Assembly (NCBI RefSeq): GCF_016755635.1
Contig: NZ_CP051500.1
Span: forward strand, 310,001-374,000
DNA length: 64,000 nt
Direction: 5' to 3'
Origin: Helicobacter pylori
GTDB lineage: Bacteria; Campylobacterota; Campylobacteria; Campylobacterales; Helicobacteraceae
Part shown: one piece after another, positions 20,789 to 29,708 of the stretch
Layout: every line of letters begins with the position of its first letter
How positions within the stretch are numbered: the stretch's first letter is position 1
Position numbers and translations under genes: made by a program
The notes under the pieces: model-generated
Databases searched by the model: none
Told to the model about the DNA's origin: nothing
Seen by the model: only the letters and a program-made list of their open reading frames with translations

Positions 20789-21595
20789 ATGGCAATAGTA
20801 GTTACTATCACTTCAGGCAAGGGGGGCGTGGGTAAAAGCACCACCACGGCTAATTTAGCGATCGGCTTGGCTGAGAGCGGTAAAAAAGTCGTAGCGGTTG
20901 ATTTTGACATAGGCCTTAGGAACTTGGATATGATTTTAGGCTTAGAAAATCGCATTGTTTATGATGTGGTGGATGTGATGGAAAAAAATTGCAACCTTTC
21001 GCAGGCTTTAATCACGGATAAAAAGACTAAAAACCTTTCTTTTTTAGCGGCTTCACAAAGCAAGGATAAAAATATTTTAGATAAGGAAAAAGTAGCGATT
21101 TTAATCAACGCTTTAAGGGCGGATTTTGACTATATTTTGATTGATTCACCGGCTGGGATTGAAAGCGGTTTTGAGCATGCGATTTTGCATGCGGACATGG
21201 CGTTAGTGGTGGTAACGCCGGAGGTAAGCTCTTTAAGGGATAGCGACAGAGTGATTGGCATTATTGACGCAAAGTCTAATCGGGCCAAAAGGGGCGAAGA
21301 AGTGCATAAGCATTTGATAATCAATCGCTTAAAACCTGAGTTAGTGGCAAATGGCGAGATGATTTCTATAGAAGAAGTGCTTAAGATTTTGTGCTTGCCT
21401 TTAATTGGGATCATTCCAGAAGATCACCATATTATTTCAGCGACCAATAAGGGCGAGCCGGTGATTCGCACGGACTGCGAGAGCGCGAAGGCTTACCAAC
21501 GCATCACCAGACGGATTTTAGGCGAAGAAGTGGAATATGTGGAATTTAAGGCTAAAAGAGGCTTTTTTAGCGCGTTAAAAGGGATATTTTCATGA
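20789..21595 (+). CDS. minD: Septum-site ATPase MinD
   Basis: 268 aa. Deviant Walker [13 protein letters not shown] at residues 8-19, switch segments FDIGLRNLD and IDSPAG, and an amphipathic C-terminal helix ([11 protein letters not shown]) for membrane binding. Together with MinE it keeps division at mid-cell. minE starts inside its stop codon (4-base overlap). minC is not adjacent. Confidence 0.97.
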   Translation: MAIVVTITSGKGGVGKSTTTANLAIGLAESGKKVVAVDFDIGLRNLDMILGLENRIVYDVVDVMEKNCNLSQALITDKKTKNLSFLAASQSKDKNILDKEKVAILINALRADFDYILIDSPAGIESGFEHAILHADMALVVVTPEVSSLRDSDRVIGIIDAKSNRAKRGEEVHKHLIINRLKPELVANGEMISIEEVLKILCLPLIGIIPEDHHIISATNKGEPVIRTDCESAKAYQRITRRILGEEVEYVEFKAKRGFFSALKGIFS

Positions 21596-21825
21596 GTTTG
21601 TTTGATTTTTTTAAAAACAAAGGGAGCGCGGCTACTGCAACAGATAGATTGAAATTGATTTTAGCCAAAGAGCGCACTTTAAATTTACCCTACATGGAAG
21701 AGATGCGTAAAGAAATCATTGCCGTTATCCAAAAATACACTAAATCTTCAGACATCCATTTCAAAACCCTTGACAGCAACCAGAGCGTGGAAACGATTGA
21801 AGTAGAGATTATATTGCCTAAATAG
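21592..21825 (+). CDS. minE: Cell-division topological factor MinE
   Basis: 77 aa. N-terminal membrane/MinD-contact helix ([10 protein letters not shown] and [11 protein letters not shown]), then the dimerising beta domain ([23 protein letters not shown]). Overlaps minD by 4 bases and is followed after 6 bases by dprA. Confidence 0.95.
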   Translation: MSLFDFFKNKGSAATATDRLKLILAKERTLNLPYMEEMRKEIIAVIQKYTKSSDIHFKTLDSNQSVETIEVEIILPK

Positions 21826-21831
21826 TTTAAA

Positions 21832-22632
21832 ATGAAAAGCCATTTCCAATACAGCGCGCTAGAAAATATCCCTAAAGCCTTTGACATTCTCAAAGACCCC
21901 CCTAAAAAACTCTATTGTGTGGGCGATACCAAGCTTTTAGAAGCGCCTTTAAAAGTGGCTATCATAGGCACAAGAAGACCCACCCCTTACAGCAAGCAAC
22001 ACACGATCACTCTAGCCAGAGAGCTTGCTAAAAATGGCGCGGTTATTGTGAGCGGGGGAGCGTTAGGCGTGGATATTATCGCTCAAGAAAACGCCTTACC
22101 AAAAACCATCATGCTTTCGCCTTGCAGTTTGGATTTGATCTATCCTACGAACAACCATAAAGTGATCCAAGAAATCGTGCAAAACGGCTTGATTTTAAGC
22201 GAATACGAAAAGGATTTCATGCCCATTAAAGGCTCTTTTTTAGCCAGAAACCGCCTGGTGATCGCTTTAAGCGATGCGGTCATTATCCCCCAAGCGGATT
22301 TAAAAAGCGGCTCTATGAGCAGCGCGAGATTAGCCCAAAAATACCAAAAACCCTTATTTGTTTTACCCCAACGCCTGAATGAAAGCGATGGCACTAATGA
22401 ACTTTTAGAAAAAGGGCAGGCTCAAGGGATATTTAATATTCAAAATTTTATAAATACCCTTTTAAAAGACTACCATTTAAAAGAAATGCCTGAAATGGAA
22501 GATGAATTTTTAGAATATTTTGCGAAAAACCCCAGCTATGAAGAAGCGTATCTCAAATTTGGGGATAAGCTTTTAGAATACGAGCTGTTGGGTAAGATCA
22601 AGCGCATCAATCATCTCGTGGTGTTAGCATGA
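21832..22632 (+). CDS. dprA: DNA processing protein DprA
   Basis: 266 aa. Rossmann-like domain with AIIGTRRPTPYSKQ near residue 44, VSGGALGVDIIAQ near 72 and GSFLARNRLV near 138, followed by a short DML1-type winged helix at the C-terminus. It loads RecA onto incoming single-stranded DNA in natural transformation. It overlaps ruvX by 4 bases. There is no N-terminal SAM domain, as usual for this species. Confidence 0.95.
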   Translation: MKSHFQYSALENIPKAFDILKDPPKKLYCVGDTKLLEAPLKVAIIGTRRPTPYSKQHTITLARELAKNGAVIVSGGALGVDIIAQENALPKTIMLSPCSLDLIYPTNNHKVIQEIVQNGLILSEYEKDFMPIKGSFLARNRLVIALSDAVIIPQADLKSGSMSSARLAQKYQKPLFVLPQRLNESDGTNELLEKGQAQGIFNIQNFINTLLKDYHLKEMPEMEDEFLEYFAKNPSYEEAYLKFGDKLLEYELLGKIKRINHLVVLA

Positions 22633-23033
22633 TTTTAGCATGCGATGTGGGGTTAAAACGCATTGGCATCGCTGCACTTTTAAACGGCGTTGTCTTGCCT
22701 TTAGAAGCGATTTTACGCCACAACAAAAATCAGGCCTCTAGGGATTTGAGCGATTTATTGAGAGAAAAAAATATTCAGGTGCTAGTGGTGGGCAAGCCCA
22801 ATGAAAGCTATGCGGATACGAACGCACGCATTGAGCATTTTATCAAGCTTGTAGATTTTAAGGGCGAAATCGTTTTTATTAATGAAGATAATTCTAGCAT
22901 AGAAGCTTATGACAATTTGGAGCATTTGGGTAGGAAAAATAAGCGGCTCGCTACCAAAGACGGCCGGCTAGACTCTTTGAGCGCTTGCAGGATTTTAGAG
23001 CGCTATTGCCAGCAGGTTTTAAAAAATCATTAG
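22629..23033 (+). CDS. ruvX: Holliday-junction resolvase-like RuvX/YqgF
   Basis: 134 aa with the RNase H-like fold: DVGLKRIGIA strand at residues 5-14, VVGKPNE near 55, FINEDNSS near 85 and the closing KDGRLDSLSA. The family is linked to pre-16S rRNA processing and is reported to assist dprA-dependent transformation in H. pylori. Translationally coupled to dprA. Confidence 0.9.
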   Translation: MILACDVGLKRIGIAALLNGVVLPLEAILRHNKNQASRDLSDLLREKNIQVLVVGKPNESYADTNARIEHFIKLVDFKGEIVFINEDNSSIEAYDNLEHLGRKNKRLATKDGRLDSLSACRILERYCQQVLKNH

Positions 23034-23051
23034 ATCTGATTGCAATTTGAT

Positions 23052-23057
23052 TATAAT
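23052..23057 (+). promoter_or_regulatory. -10 box of the Hcp-type gene
   Basis: TATAAT 34 bases before ATG 23091. An AAGGGAG ribosome site follows at 23078-23083. Confidence 0.5.
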
Positions 23058-23090
23058 AAAGTCTAAATTTTTTAATAAGGGAGAAGCGTC

Positions 23091-23506
23091 ATGTTAGGGA
23101 ATTTCAAAAAAGCTATTTTTAGGGTTTTATGCTTGTGTTTATTGGGGGGGGGTTAATGGCCAAGCCAAACCCTGAAGAGCTTTTTGATTTGGGCGTAAAG
23201 AGTATTGAAGCGAAAGATTACATTCAAGCTAAAAAATATTTTGAAAAAGCATGCGATTTGAAAGAGGGTAGGGGGTGTGGTGCTTTAGGGGATCTGTATG
23301 ATGATGTAGAAAAAAACTTAATAAAAGCCGCTCAACTTTACACTAAAGCGTGTGAGTTAAAAGAAGGTGTGGGGTGTGGTAATTTGGGGGTGTTATATTA
23401 TAATGGGGATGGGGTGAAACGGGACTCAAAAAAAGCCGCTCAATATGTCTCTAAAGCCTGCAAATTAGGAGATCAAGAAGCATGCAAGGCGCTCAAAGAA
23501 AAATAA
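23091..23506 (+). pseudogene. Hcp-type Sel1-repeat protein, out of frame at a G9 tract
   Basis: ATG 23091, behind AAGGGAG, opens a signal peptide (MLGNFKKAIFRVLCLCLLGG) that stops at TAA 23154 because of nine Gs at 23144-23152. The body, in the other frame to 23506, begins LMAKPNPEELFDLG and carries about two and a half Sel1-like repeats with three cysteine pairs (ACDLKEGRGC, ACELKEGVGC, ACKLGDQEAC), as in the H. pylori cysteine-rich Hcp proteins. With ten or seven Gs the peptide and body join into one secreted protein of about 138 aa. As written the gene is phase-OFF. An internal ATG at 23129 gives a 125-aa product without an export signal. Confidence 0.85.
23144..23152 (+). repeat. G9 homopolymer tract
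   Basis: Nine consecutive Gs at the end of the signal-peptide codons. Total G number must be 7 or 10 for an open frame. Confidence 0.92.
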
Positions 23507-23540
23507 GGGACAAAAAGCATGCGATAGCCTCACCTAGAAA

Positions 23541-23600
23541 CTATCCCGCAAAAGCCCTATTTTAGGGGGATAAGGGTATCGCCAAAATGCCCCCTATTCT
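23541..23600 (+). terminator. Structured intergenic region, possible terminator with alternative pairings
   Basis: Two exclusive folds compete for the same G run. Fold 1 is TATCCC (23542-23547) with GGGATA (23567-23572), closing an inner CCTA/TAGG. Fold 2 is AGGGGG (23564-23569) with CCCCCT (23590-23595), followed by ATTCTTTT. Fold 2 could terminate the Hcp-type transcript. Confidence 0.35.
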
Positions 23601-23692
23601 TTTAAGAAAATATTTTACTAGAGAGTTTTAATCTTTTTTTGGTATTCTTTTAGGGATCATTAGTTTTAAAAACTCTTTAAAAACGGATAATA

Positions 23693-24031
23693 ATGAAAAT
23701 CATGCATCAAGTCAAGGATTTTTTAGATTTTTGCAAACAAACGATCCACAAAAATTCTAGTGAAGCGTTTCAAAAAACCAAACGAGCGCTTTTTAAAGAA
23801 AAATCTCAAAAAATCAGGGAGCAAGCGGTTAAAATCGTGGAAAAACGCTTGATAAAAGAGAACATGCAACTGAGCGATTTTAATGAAGAAGAATTGAAAA
23901 TCATGTTTGAAGCGGAAGAAAAAAGGTTGTTAGAGCAAATCCACGCTAAAGAATTGAAAGAAAAACAAGAAAAAACCACCAAGCATTTTAAAGAAGTTTG
24001 GGAAAAGGGCGAAAATGAGCAAGAAAAATAG
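23693..24031 (+). CDS. Hypothetical coiled-coil protein
   Basis: 112 aa, highly charged and helical, rich in Lys, Glu and Gln, with heptad-like spacing over about residues 20-110 and no membrane segment. No family recognised. It overlaps the following membrane protein by 17 bases and is probably co-expressed with it. A GGATAAT sequence precedes the ATG. It is likely HP0345 by position, but that number is from memory. Confidence 0.6.
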   Translation: MKIMHQVKDFLDFCKQTIHKNSSEAFQKTKRALFKEKSQKIREQAVKIVEKRLIKENMQLSDFNEEELKIMFEAEEKRLLEQIHAKELKEKQEKTTKHFKEVWEKGENEQEK

Positions 24032-24617
24032 CGTGATTTCTGGTTTAATGAATTTTTTTAGCGAAAAGAATGAACGCTGGCTGTTAGCCCACAGGCACAC
24101 GAGAGGGTTTGTGATAGTGGCGTGGCTTTTTAGGTTTAAAAGCATTGCGTTTTCTATTTTCATCACTCTATTGGTTATTTTAGTGGATATTTGGGTTTAT
24201 AGCGATGTGCGCCAGTTTTTATTGGACACTTCTAGCTCTTTTATTTGGCTTTTGATCGCTTTACTGATCAAGTGGGGCGTGATTGTCATAAGCGCGCGCA
24301 AATGCTACCAATTCAGCCAAAAAATGTTTGCGCTCATTCAAAGAAAAAGGCGGATTAGGGAGAATTTGAAAAACCGCCCCACTCGCAAAGACACCAAAAA
24401 TGCGGGAAAACTCTCTAGCATCGCTGAAGAAATCATTTCAAAAAAACAAGAAGAGTCCCGCCACAAAGAAGATTCTAACAATGAAAACCATAAAGACAAG
24501 CTTTCTAACATTACCGAAGAAATGATTCTCAAAAAACAAGAGGAATTGAAAACTAGAAAGGATAAGGGGGATTTAAAAAAGCATACAGAAAATCTTAATC
24601 AAAAAACCCCCCAATAA
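24015..24617 (+). CDS. Hypothetical two-TM protein with charged tail
   Basis: 200 aa. Two hydrophobic segments (about residues 46-64 and 74-92), then a basic linker and a long polar tail. The tail holds an internal duplication: KLSSIAEEIISKKQEE (about residues 135-150) and KLSNITEEMILKKQEE (about 161-176). Function unknown. The coupled upstream coiled-coil protein is a plausible partner. Confidence 0.6.
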   Translation: MSKKNSVISGLMNFFSEKNERWLLAHRHTRGFVIVAWLFRFKSIAFSIFITLLVILVDIWVYSDVRQFLLDTSSSFIWLLIALLIKWGVIVISARKCYQFSQKMFALIQRKRRIRENLKNRPTRKDTKNAGKLSSIAEEIISKKQEESRHKEDSNNENHKDKLSNITEEMILKKQEELKTRKDKGDLKKHTENLNQKTPQ

Positions 24618-24686
24618 AAATAATCAAAAAATAATCAAAAAATAATCAATAAAAGCAATCAGGGGATAATCAATAAAAAAGGGGGT
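24618..24686. repeat. AT-rich 11-bp tandem repeat between convergent genes
   Basis: TAATCAAAAAA occurs with an 11-base period at 24621, 24632 and 24643 (the last partial), and another TAATCA lies further on. C6 at 24607-24612 and G5 near 24680 flank the repeat and could pair across it as a bidirectional terminator. Confidence 0.45.
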
Positions 24687-25567
24687 TAATCTTTTAAAAA
24701 AGGCATGAAGCGTTCGGGCATTGGGGAAGCGATTTTGTAGATCGCCCCTTTAAATTCAAACTCTAAACTAGAGGCATGGAGCATGAGTAATGGGGCGTTG
24801 TTTTCACGCTTCAATTGAAGGTATTCTCTAGCGTTTTCATCTGCCACCCCATAAAGCCCCTCGCCCACGATCTTGTGATTTATACTGCTTAAATGCAAGC
24901 GGATCTGGTGTGTGTGCCCGGTGAGCGGGGTTATTTTAAGCAAGCTTATATCCAAAAAAGGGTTATAGCTTAAAGGCTCAACAAGGGTAATTGAAGGCTT
25001 GCCTAAAGGAGAAATTTGAGATCGAATGCGCAAGTCTTTCTGAATGTTTTGTGGCGTTAGAATGGGCTTATCTATTATGATACTTTTATCCACCAACCCA
25101 TGCGTTAGCGCCAAATAAGTTTTTTCCACTTTTTTTTGCATGAAAAGCACTTTTAAATCCTTAGCGCTCTGTAAGGTTTTGCCCGCTAACACTAACCCGC
25201 TCGTTTCATAGTCCAGTCTGTGGGCTGGGTGGGCGTTTTTACCCAAATGCGATTGGATACAATCTAATAAGCTTTCATGGTAAAAATAGCCTTTAGGGTG
25301 GGTATAGACTTGAGCGGGTTTGTCAAACACGCCAAAATCCTTAGTCTCAAAAACAAGCGTTTGAGTTTTTTCATTGGGCTTGAAATGAATCAAGCGAACG
25401 ACCCCTTGAATCATTTGAGATTTACGCACGGCTTGTTGGTTTTGTTTTAAGCGTTGCTTGTCAAGGTGCCGTTGGGCTTCTTTTAAAGAGCATTTTAAAA
25501 CATCGCGCACCAAAAACAAGGCTTTGGTGGGTTTTAAAATTTCAAATTCTTCTTCAACAAAAGGCAC
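24686..25567 (-). CDS. RluA-family pseudouridine synthase
   Basis: 293 aa. Catalytic motif HPAHRLDYETSG near residue 120, with the active-site aspartate, and the closing GHTHQIRLHL near 220. An N-terminal S4-like stretch (KCSLKEAQRHLDKQR) may bind RNA. It modifies uridine in rRNA or tRNA; which site cannot be told from sequence. It matches HP0347. It abuts recJ with shared terminal bases, so the two form an operon. Confidence 0.9.
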   Translation of the reverse strand: MPFVEEEFEILKPTKALFLVRDVLKCSLKEAQRHLDKQRLKQNQQAVRKSQMIQGVVRLIHFKPNEKTQTLVFETKDFGVFDKPAQVYTHPKGYFYHESLLDCIQSHLGKNAHPAHRLDYETSGLVLAGKTLQSAKDLKVLFMQKKVEKTYLALTHGLVDKSIIIDKPILTPQNIQKDLRIRSQISPLGKPSITLVEPLSYNPFLDISLLKITPLTGHTHQIRLHLSSINHKIVGEGLYGVADENAREYLQLKRENNAPLLMLHASSLEFEFKGAIYKIASPMPERFMPFLKD

Positions 25568-27117
25568 TACAACAAACTTTTAACAAACATTTTAGGCTCA
25601 TTAGAACACTCATCTAATTCCACGCTAAAAAGCACGCTCACCTTTTCGCCCGCTTTCAAAAACCGCTCAGCGCTAAAATAAATAGCCTCTTTGACGCATT
25701 CTTTATCCTTAAAACGCAGAATTTGGTGGCTTTCTTTAATGATTTTTTCTTCTATGACTTCTAAATTTTGCGCCTGGAATAAAGGCTCAGGGTTTTCTTG
25801 CCCATAAGGTTCGCCCATCTCTATAATCTCTAAAAGCTCTCTGTCAATGTCTTTCAATTTGAGCGTTAAAGGGGGTTCTGTTTCATAAAAAGGTAAAACT
25901 TTAAAATCAAAATTTTCTAAAGTTTCAAAGAGCGAGACGATATTGTTTTTTCCAACGCTCAACCCGCACGCTTGCCTATGCCCTCCATAGCCGAGCAATA
26001 AAGAAGAAACCCCATTCAAAGCGTCAATGAGATCAATGTTTGGAGAGCTACGCCCACTCCCCTTATACACCCCTTCTTTAAAGGTAAAAACCAGGCTTGG
26101 CTTTTGAGTGGCTTCCACTAATTTTGAAGCCACGATCCCAAGCACGCCCTCATGCCAATTATCCTTAAAAGCGACGATGATTTTTTCTCCAACCATCGCA
26201 TGCTTAAAGGCTTCTTCAAAAACCTGCTGTTGGATCATTTTACGCTTCATATTGCATGCTTTCAAGCGTTCATACAAAGAATAGCCATCTTGAAAATTAT
26301 TCGCGCTTAAAAAATCTAAAGCCATTTTCGCATCTTGCATGCGCCCTGCGGAATTGATTAAAGGGGCGATATTAAAAGAAATATCGCTCGCTTTTAAAGA
26401 GCGTTTTCTAAAAACTTCTCTTTGGCGTAAAAACCCCATCGCCCCTAAGGATTCTTTTTGCAAAAAATACAAGGCTTTAGAAACTAAAAAGCGGTTAAAA
26501 AAAGTCAAAGGCATCATATCAGCAATAGTCGCCACGCCCGCTAAGCATAACAACTCACTAGAACGGCTTTTTTCTTTGCCCAAAAGCTTGTGGATACCAT
26601 AGCACAAATAAAACGCCACCAACGCCCCGCACACTTCCTTTTGGATAAAATCACAATCCGATTGCTTGGGGTTGATCACCGCATAAGCGTCTGGGACTTC
26701 TTCATGGTGTAAGCAATGGTGATCTGTGATGATAAGGGTGTAATTTTTTTCTTTGCAAAATCGCGCGGCTTCAAAGGCGCTAATCCCGTTATCCACCGTG
26801 ATGATTAAAGGGGCGTGGTGTTTTTCTAAAAATTTTTTAGAAATCCCATAGCCATCCATGAAGCGATTAGGGATTGCAATGCGGACATGCTTATAGTTCA
26901 GGCTTTCAAAAAATTTTGCCATGATAGTAGAGCTAATCACGCCGTCAGCGTCATAATCGCCCACCACTAAAATTTCTGTGTTTGCACGCATGGCTTCTAT
27001 GATTTTGAGCGCGGCTTTTTTCAAGTCTTTAAATAAAAAGGGGCTAGGAAACCCTTTTTCATTATAAGCGATAGAAGCCATGCGCTCTTTGATTTGAGCT
27101 TTAAGCTTTTGTTTCAT
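25567..27117 (-). CDS. recJ: Single-strand 5'-3' exonuclease RecJ
   Basis: 516 aa. DHH superfamily motifs: VVGDYDADGVISST near residue 50, IITDHHCLH near 130, then the DHHA1 part with GYGGHRQACG near 378. It degrades single-stranded DNA in recombination and repair. It ends at the start of the pseudouridine synthase gene. pyrG lies 8 bases upstream. Confidence 0.95.
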   Translation of the reverse strand: MKQKLKAQIKERMASIAYNEKGFPSPFLFKDLKKAALKIIEAMRANTEILVVGDYDADGVISSTIMAKFFESLNYKHVRIAIPNRFMDGYGISKKFLEKHHAPLIITVDNGISAFEAARFCKEKNYTLIITDHHCLHHEEVPDAYAVINPKQSDCDFIQKEVCGALVAFYLCYGIHKLLGKEKSRSSELLCLAGVATIADMMPLTFFNRFLVSKALYFLQKESLGAMGFLRQREVFRKRSLKASDISFNIAPLINSAGRMQDAKMALDFLSANNFQDGYSLYERLKACNMKRKMIQQQVFEEAFKHAMVGEKIIVAFKDNWHEGVLGIVASKLVEATQKPSLVFTFKEGVYKGSGRSSPNIDLIDALNGVSSLLLGYGGHRQACGLSVGKNNIVSLFETLENFDFKVLPFYETEPPLTLKLKDIDRELLEIIEMGEPYGQENPEPLFQAQNLEVIEEKIIKESHQILRFKDKECVKEAIYFSAERFLKAGEKVSVLFSVELDECSNEPKMFVKSLL

Positions 27118-27125
27118 TTGTTAGG

Positions 27126-28742
27126 TTAGGATTTATGAAGAGCGCTCTTAATGAAATCCAAAATAATAGGGTTAGGGCTTTGCAACCTGGAGGTGAATTC
27201 CGGGTGGAATTGCACCCCCACAAAGAAAGGGTGATCTTCTAGTTCAATCGCTTCAATCAAATGATTCGCCCCAAAGCCCACCACTTTCAAGCCCTTATTT
27301 TCCCACTCTTGGCGGTATTTGGGGTTGATTTCATAACGATGGCGGTGTCTTTCTTTAATGCTAGGCTTTTTATAAGCTTTTTCTAACAAGCTGTTTGGCA
27401 TAATTTCGCATTCGTATTCCCCTAATCGCATGGTGCCACCCAATGGCGAATTATAGGTGCGCACCTGTTTTTGGTGGTTTTGATCCATAAAATCTTCAAT
27501 CAAATACACCACAGGGTATTCGCAGCGTTGGTTAAACTCCGTAGAGTTAGCCCCTTTTAAACCCAAAACATTGCGGCAAAACTCCACGATCGCTAATTGC
27601 ATGCCCAAACAAATCCCTAAAAAGGGGAGTTTTTCTAGCCTAGCCCTTTGAATGGCGCAAATTTTGCCCTCAATCCCCCTTTCTCCAAAGCCCCCAGGCA
27701 CTAAAATCGCATCAACGCCCTCTAAATCCGTCTTTTCGTTAAAATTCTCGCTATCCAGCCATTCAATATTGACTTGCGTATCCAAATGCGCGCCCGCATG
27801 GATTAAGGCTTCAATCAAGGATTTATAAGATTCTTTTAAGCTTAAATACTTGCCCACAAAACCAATTTTGACCTTGTGTTTAGGAGCGATAATCTTTTCT
27901 ACTAAAGTGTTCCAAGCCGCCATTTTGGGGTGTAGTTTATTCAAGTTAAAGCGTCTGGCAATGGGGGTCAAAATGCCTTCTTGCAAGAAAAGAATGGGGC
28001 ATGCGTAAATGCTTTTAGTGTCTGTGGCCACAATCACGCTGTCTTGCTCCACATCGCAACTCAAAGCGATTTTCTTTTTCAATTCTTTATCCAAAGGCTT
28101 AGGCGATCGCGCCAAAATGATTTGAGGGGTTACGCCAAGACGCCGTAATTCTTGGACGGAATGCTGCGTGGGTTTGGTTTTTAGTTCGTTAGTGGTTTGG
28201 ATATAAGGGATCAAGGTTACATGCACATTAATGACTTTTTCATTCCCTAATTCCAATTTAAGCTGGCGGATCGCTTCCAAATAAAACATGCCCTCCATAT
28301 CGCCCACGGTTCCGCCCACTTCCACGATTAAAAAATCCAACCCCTTAGCCGCGCTTTTAATGCGCCTTTTGATCTCATCGGTTACATGGGGGACGATTTG
28401 AATGGTTTTGCCTAAATATTCCCCTTTCCTTTCGTTTTCTATCACGCTTGAAAAAATCTGCCCGGTAGTGAAATTATTCAACCTGGTTAAATTCCTGTTC
28501 AAAAAGCGTTCATAATGCCCGATGTCTAAATCCGTTTCAGCGCCATCGCTAGTTACAAACACTTCCCCATGCTCTAAAGGGCTCATGGTGCCTGGATCAA
28601 TATTAATATAAGGGTCAATCTTCAAAATAGAAACCTGGTAATTGCAATGTTGTAAAAGCGTAGCGATTGAAGAAGATGAAATCCCTTTCCCTAGAGAGCT
28701 TAACACGCCCCCTGTAACGAATATAAATTTGGCTCTATCCAT
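27126..28742 (-). CDS. pyrG: CTP synthase
   Basis: 538 aa, standard length. Synthetase domain with [18 protein letters not shown] at residues 8-25 and the glutaminase domain with GICLGMQ (catalytic Cys near residue 375) and HPEF near the C-terminus. It makes CTP from UTP. It heads a pyrG-recJ-pseudouridine synthase transcript. The minus-strand leader has TACAAT at 28778-28783. Confidence 0.97.
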   Translation of the reverse strand: MDRAKFIFVTGGVLSSLGKGISSSSIATLLQHCNYQVSILKIDPYINIDPGTMSPLEHGEVFVTSDGAETDLDIGHYERFLNRNLTRLNNFTTGQIFSSVIENERKGEYLGKTIQIVPHVTDEIKRRIKSAAKGLDFLIVEVGGTVGDMEGMFYLEAIRQLKLELGNEKVINVHVTLIPYIQTTNELKTKPTQHSVQELRRLGVTPQIILARSPKPLDKELKKKIALSCDVEQDSVIVATDTKSIYACPILFLQEGILTPIARRFNLNKLHPKMAAWNTLVEKIIAPKHKVKIGFVGKYLSLKESYKSLIEALIHAGAHLDTQVNIEWLDSENFNEKTDLEGVDAILVPGGFGERGIEGKICAIQRARLEKLPFLGICLGMQLAIVEFCRNVLGLKGANSTEFNQRCEYPVVYLIEDFMDQNHQKQVRTYNSPLGGTMRLGEYECEIMPNSLLEKAYKKPSIKERHRHRYEINPKYRQEWENKGLKVVGFGANHLIEAIELEDHPFFVGVQFHPEFTSRLQSPNPIILDFIKSALHKS

Positions 28743-28777
28743 AAGTTATTGCGTTCCTTTGATTTTTACTTCTTAAA

Positions 28778-28783
28778 ATTGTA
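28778..28783 (-). promoter_or_regulatory. -10 box of pyrG
   Basis: Minus-strand TACAAT, about 36 bases before the pyrG ATG, followed by an AAAGGAACG ribosome site. Confidence 0.35.
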
Positions 28784-28835
28784 GTCTAAAAAGGGTTAAA
28801 AAGCTTTAAAAGAGGGCAAAAATTAAAGCGATTTC

Positions 28836-28850
28836 AAAAAAAAAAAAAAA
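28836..28850. repeat. A15 homopolymer tract
   Basis: Fifteen consecutive As in the 260-base divergent gap between pyrG and the PAP2-like gene. The tract lies about 150 bases before the latter and 94 before pyrG. Tracts of this kind in H. pylori promoter regions vary in length. Confidence 0.9.
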
Positions 28851-29002
28851 CAATTTCAGTTTCTTATTAGCTAGGTTTGATTAAAATAAAAAGCTTTTAT
28901 GCGTTTAAACTTCATTGTCTTAAATTTTTTTAAGAGCGATTTTAAAGTTCGTTGGCGTATTAATATCCAGTTTGAATGAACTGACTAAAAGGGTTTTAAA
29001 TA

Positions 29003-29665
29003 ATGGCTGAAAATTCTTTCAAAAATGTTTCCACACAACCCAAACCATTTTTTTTATTACCAGTGAAAACCCTGTTTCTTTTAGGAGGCGTTTTTAGCGC
29101 ATTTTTTATCCTTATTGTTGGCTTGGTTTTTTTTGATTACGCTAATTCAATGGATAACGCCATTTTTAGCTTGATGCGTTCAAATTCTTCTAGCCCTATT
29201 TTAGATCAAACGCTCCGACGCGTTGTTTTTTTAGGTTCTTCTCAATTCGTGTTGCCTTTGAGCTTGTTAGTGGGGGTGTTTTTAAGCCTTTATCGCAGAA
29301 ATTTAGCGCTTGGGGTGTGGTTTGTGCTAAGCGTGATCTTATTTGAAGCCCTTTTAGAATCTTTAAAATACCTTTTTACACACTCCATTCAATGGCTTTC
29401 GCACAGCGCTAATTTCCCTAGCGCTATTGCGCTTTCTTTGACGCTATTTTATGGGTTGCTTGTTTTATTGATACCTCATTTGATCACGCATCAAATATTT
29501 CAAAACATTCTTTCTTATAGTTTATTTGGTTTGATTCTTTTGATAGGCTTAGCGCTGATTGTTTTAGGGGTGTCTTTTAGCAGTGTTTTAGGAGGGCTTT
29601 GTTTAGGGGCGTTAGGGGCTTGTTTTTCCATAGGGATTTATTTGAGCGTGTTCCAAAAGATCTAA
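29003..29665 (+). CDS. PAP2-fold membrane protein lacking catalytic residues
   Basis: 220 aa with about six membrane helices. Its layout follows the PAP2 phosphatase family: FPSAIALSLTLFYG stands where PSGH(A) is expected, and VLGVSFSSVLGG where the LGVH...SDVLGG motif is expected. The catalytic His and Arg residues are replaced: PSGH reads PSAI, the second His is Ser, and K-x6-RP reads K-x6-IQ. I infer a non-catalytic relative. It matches HP0350. fliF follows after 43 bases on the same strand. Confidence 0.6.
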   Translation: MAENSFKNVSTQPKPFFLLPVKTLFLLGGVFSAFFILIVGLVFFDYANSMDNAIFSLMRSNSSSPILDQTLRRVVFLGSSQFVLPLSLLVGVFLSLYRRNLALGVWFVLSVILFEALLESLKYLFTHSIQWLSHSANFPSAIALSLTLFYGLLVLLIPHLITHQIFQNILSYSLFGLILLIGLALIVLGVSFSSVLGGLCLGALGACFSIGIYLSVFQKI

Positions 29666-29708
29666 GCGAACGGCTTAAAAGAATGAAAATTTTATCAAGG
29701 TTTTAATA

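Noticed and set aside
24618-24686. CRISPR-like short repeats
   Set aside because: Only two to three 11-bp units without spacers; simple tandem repeat.
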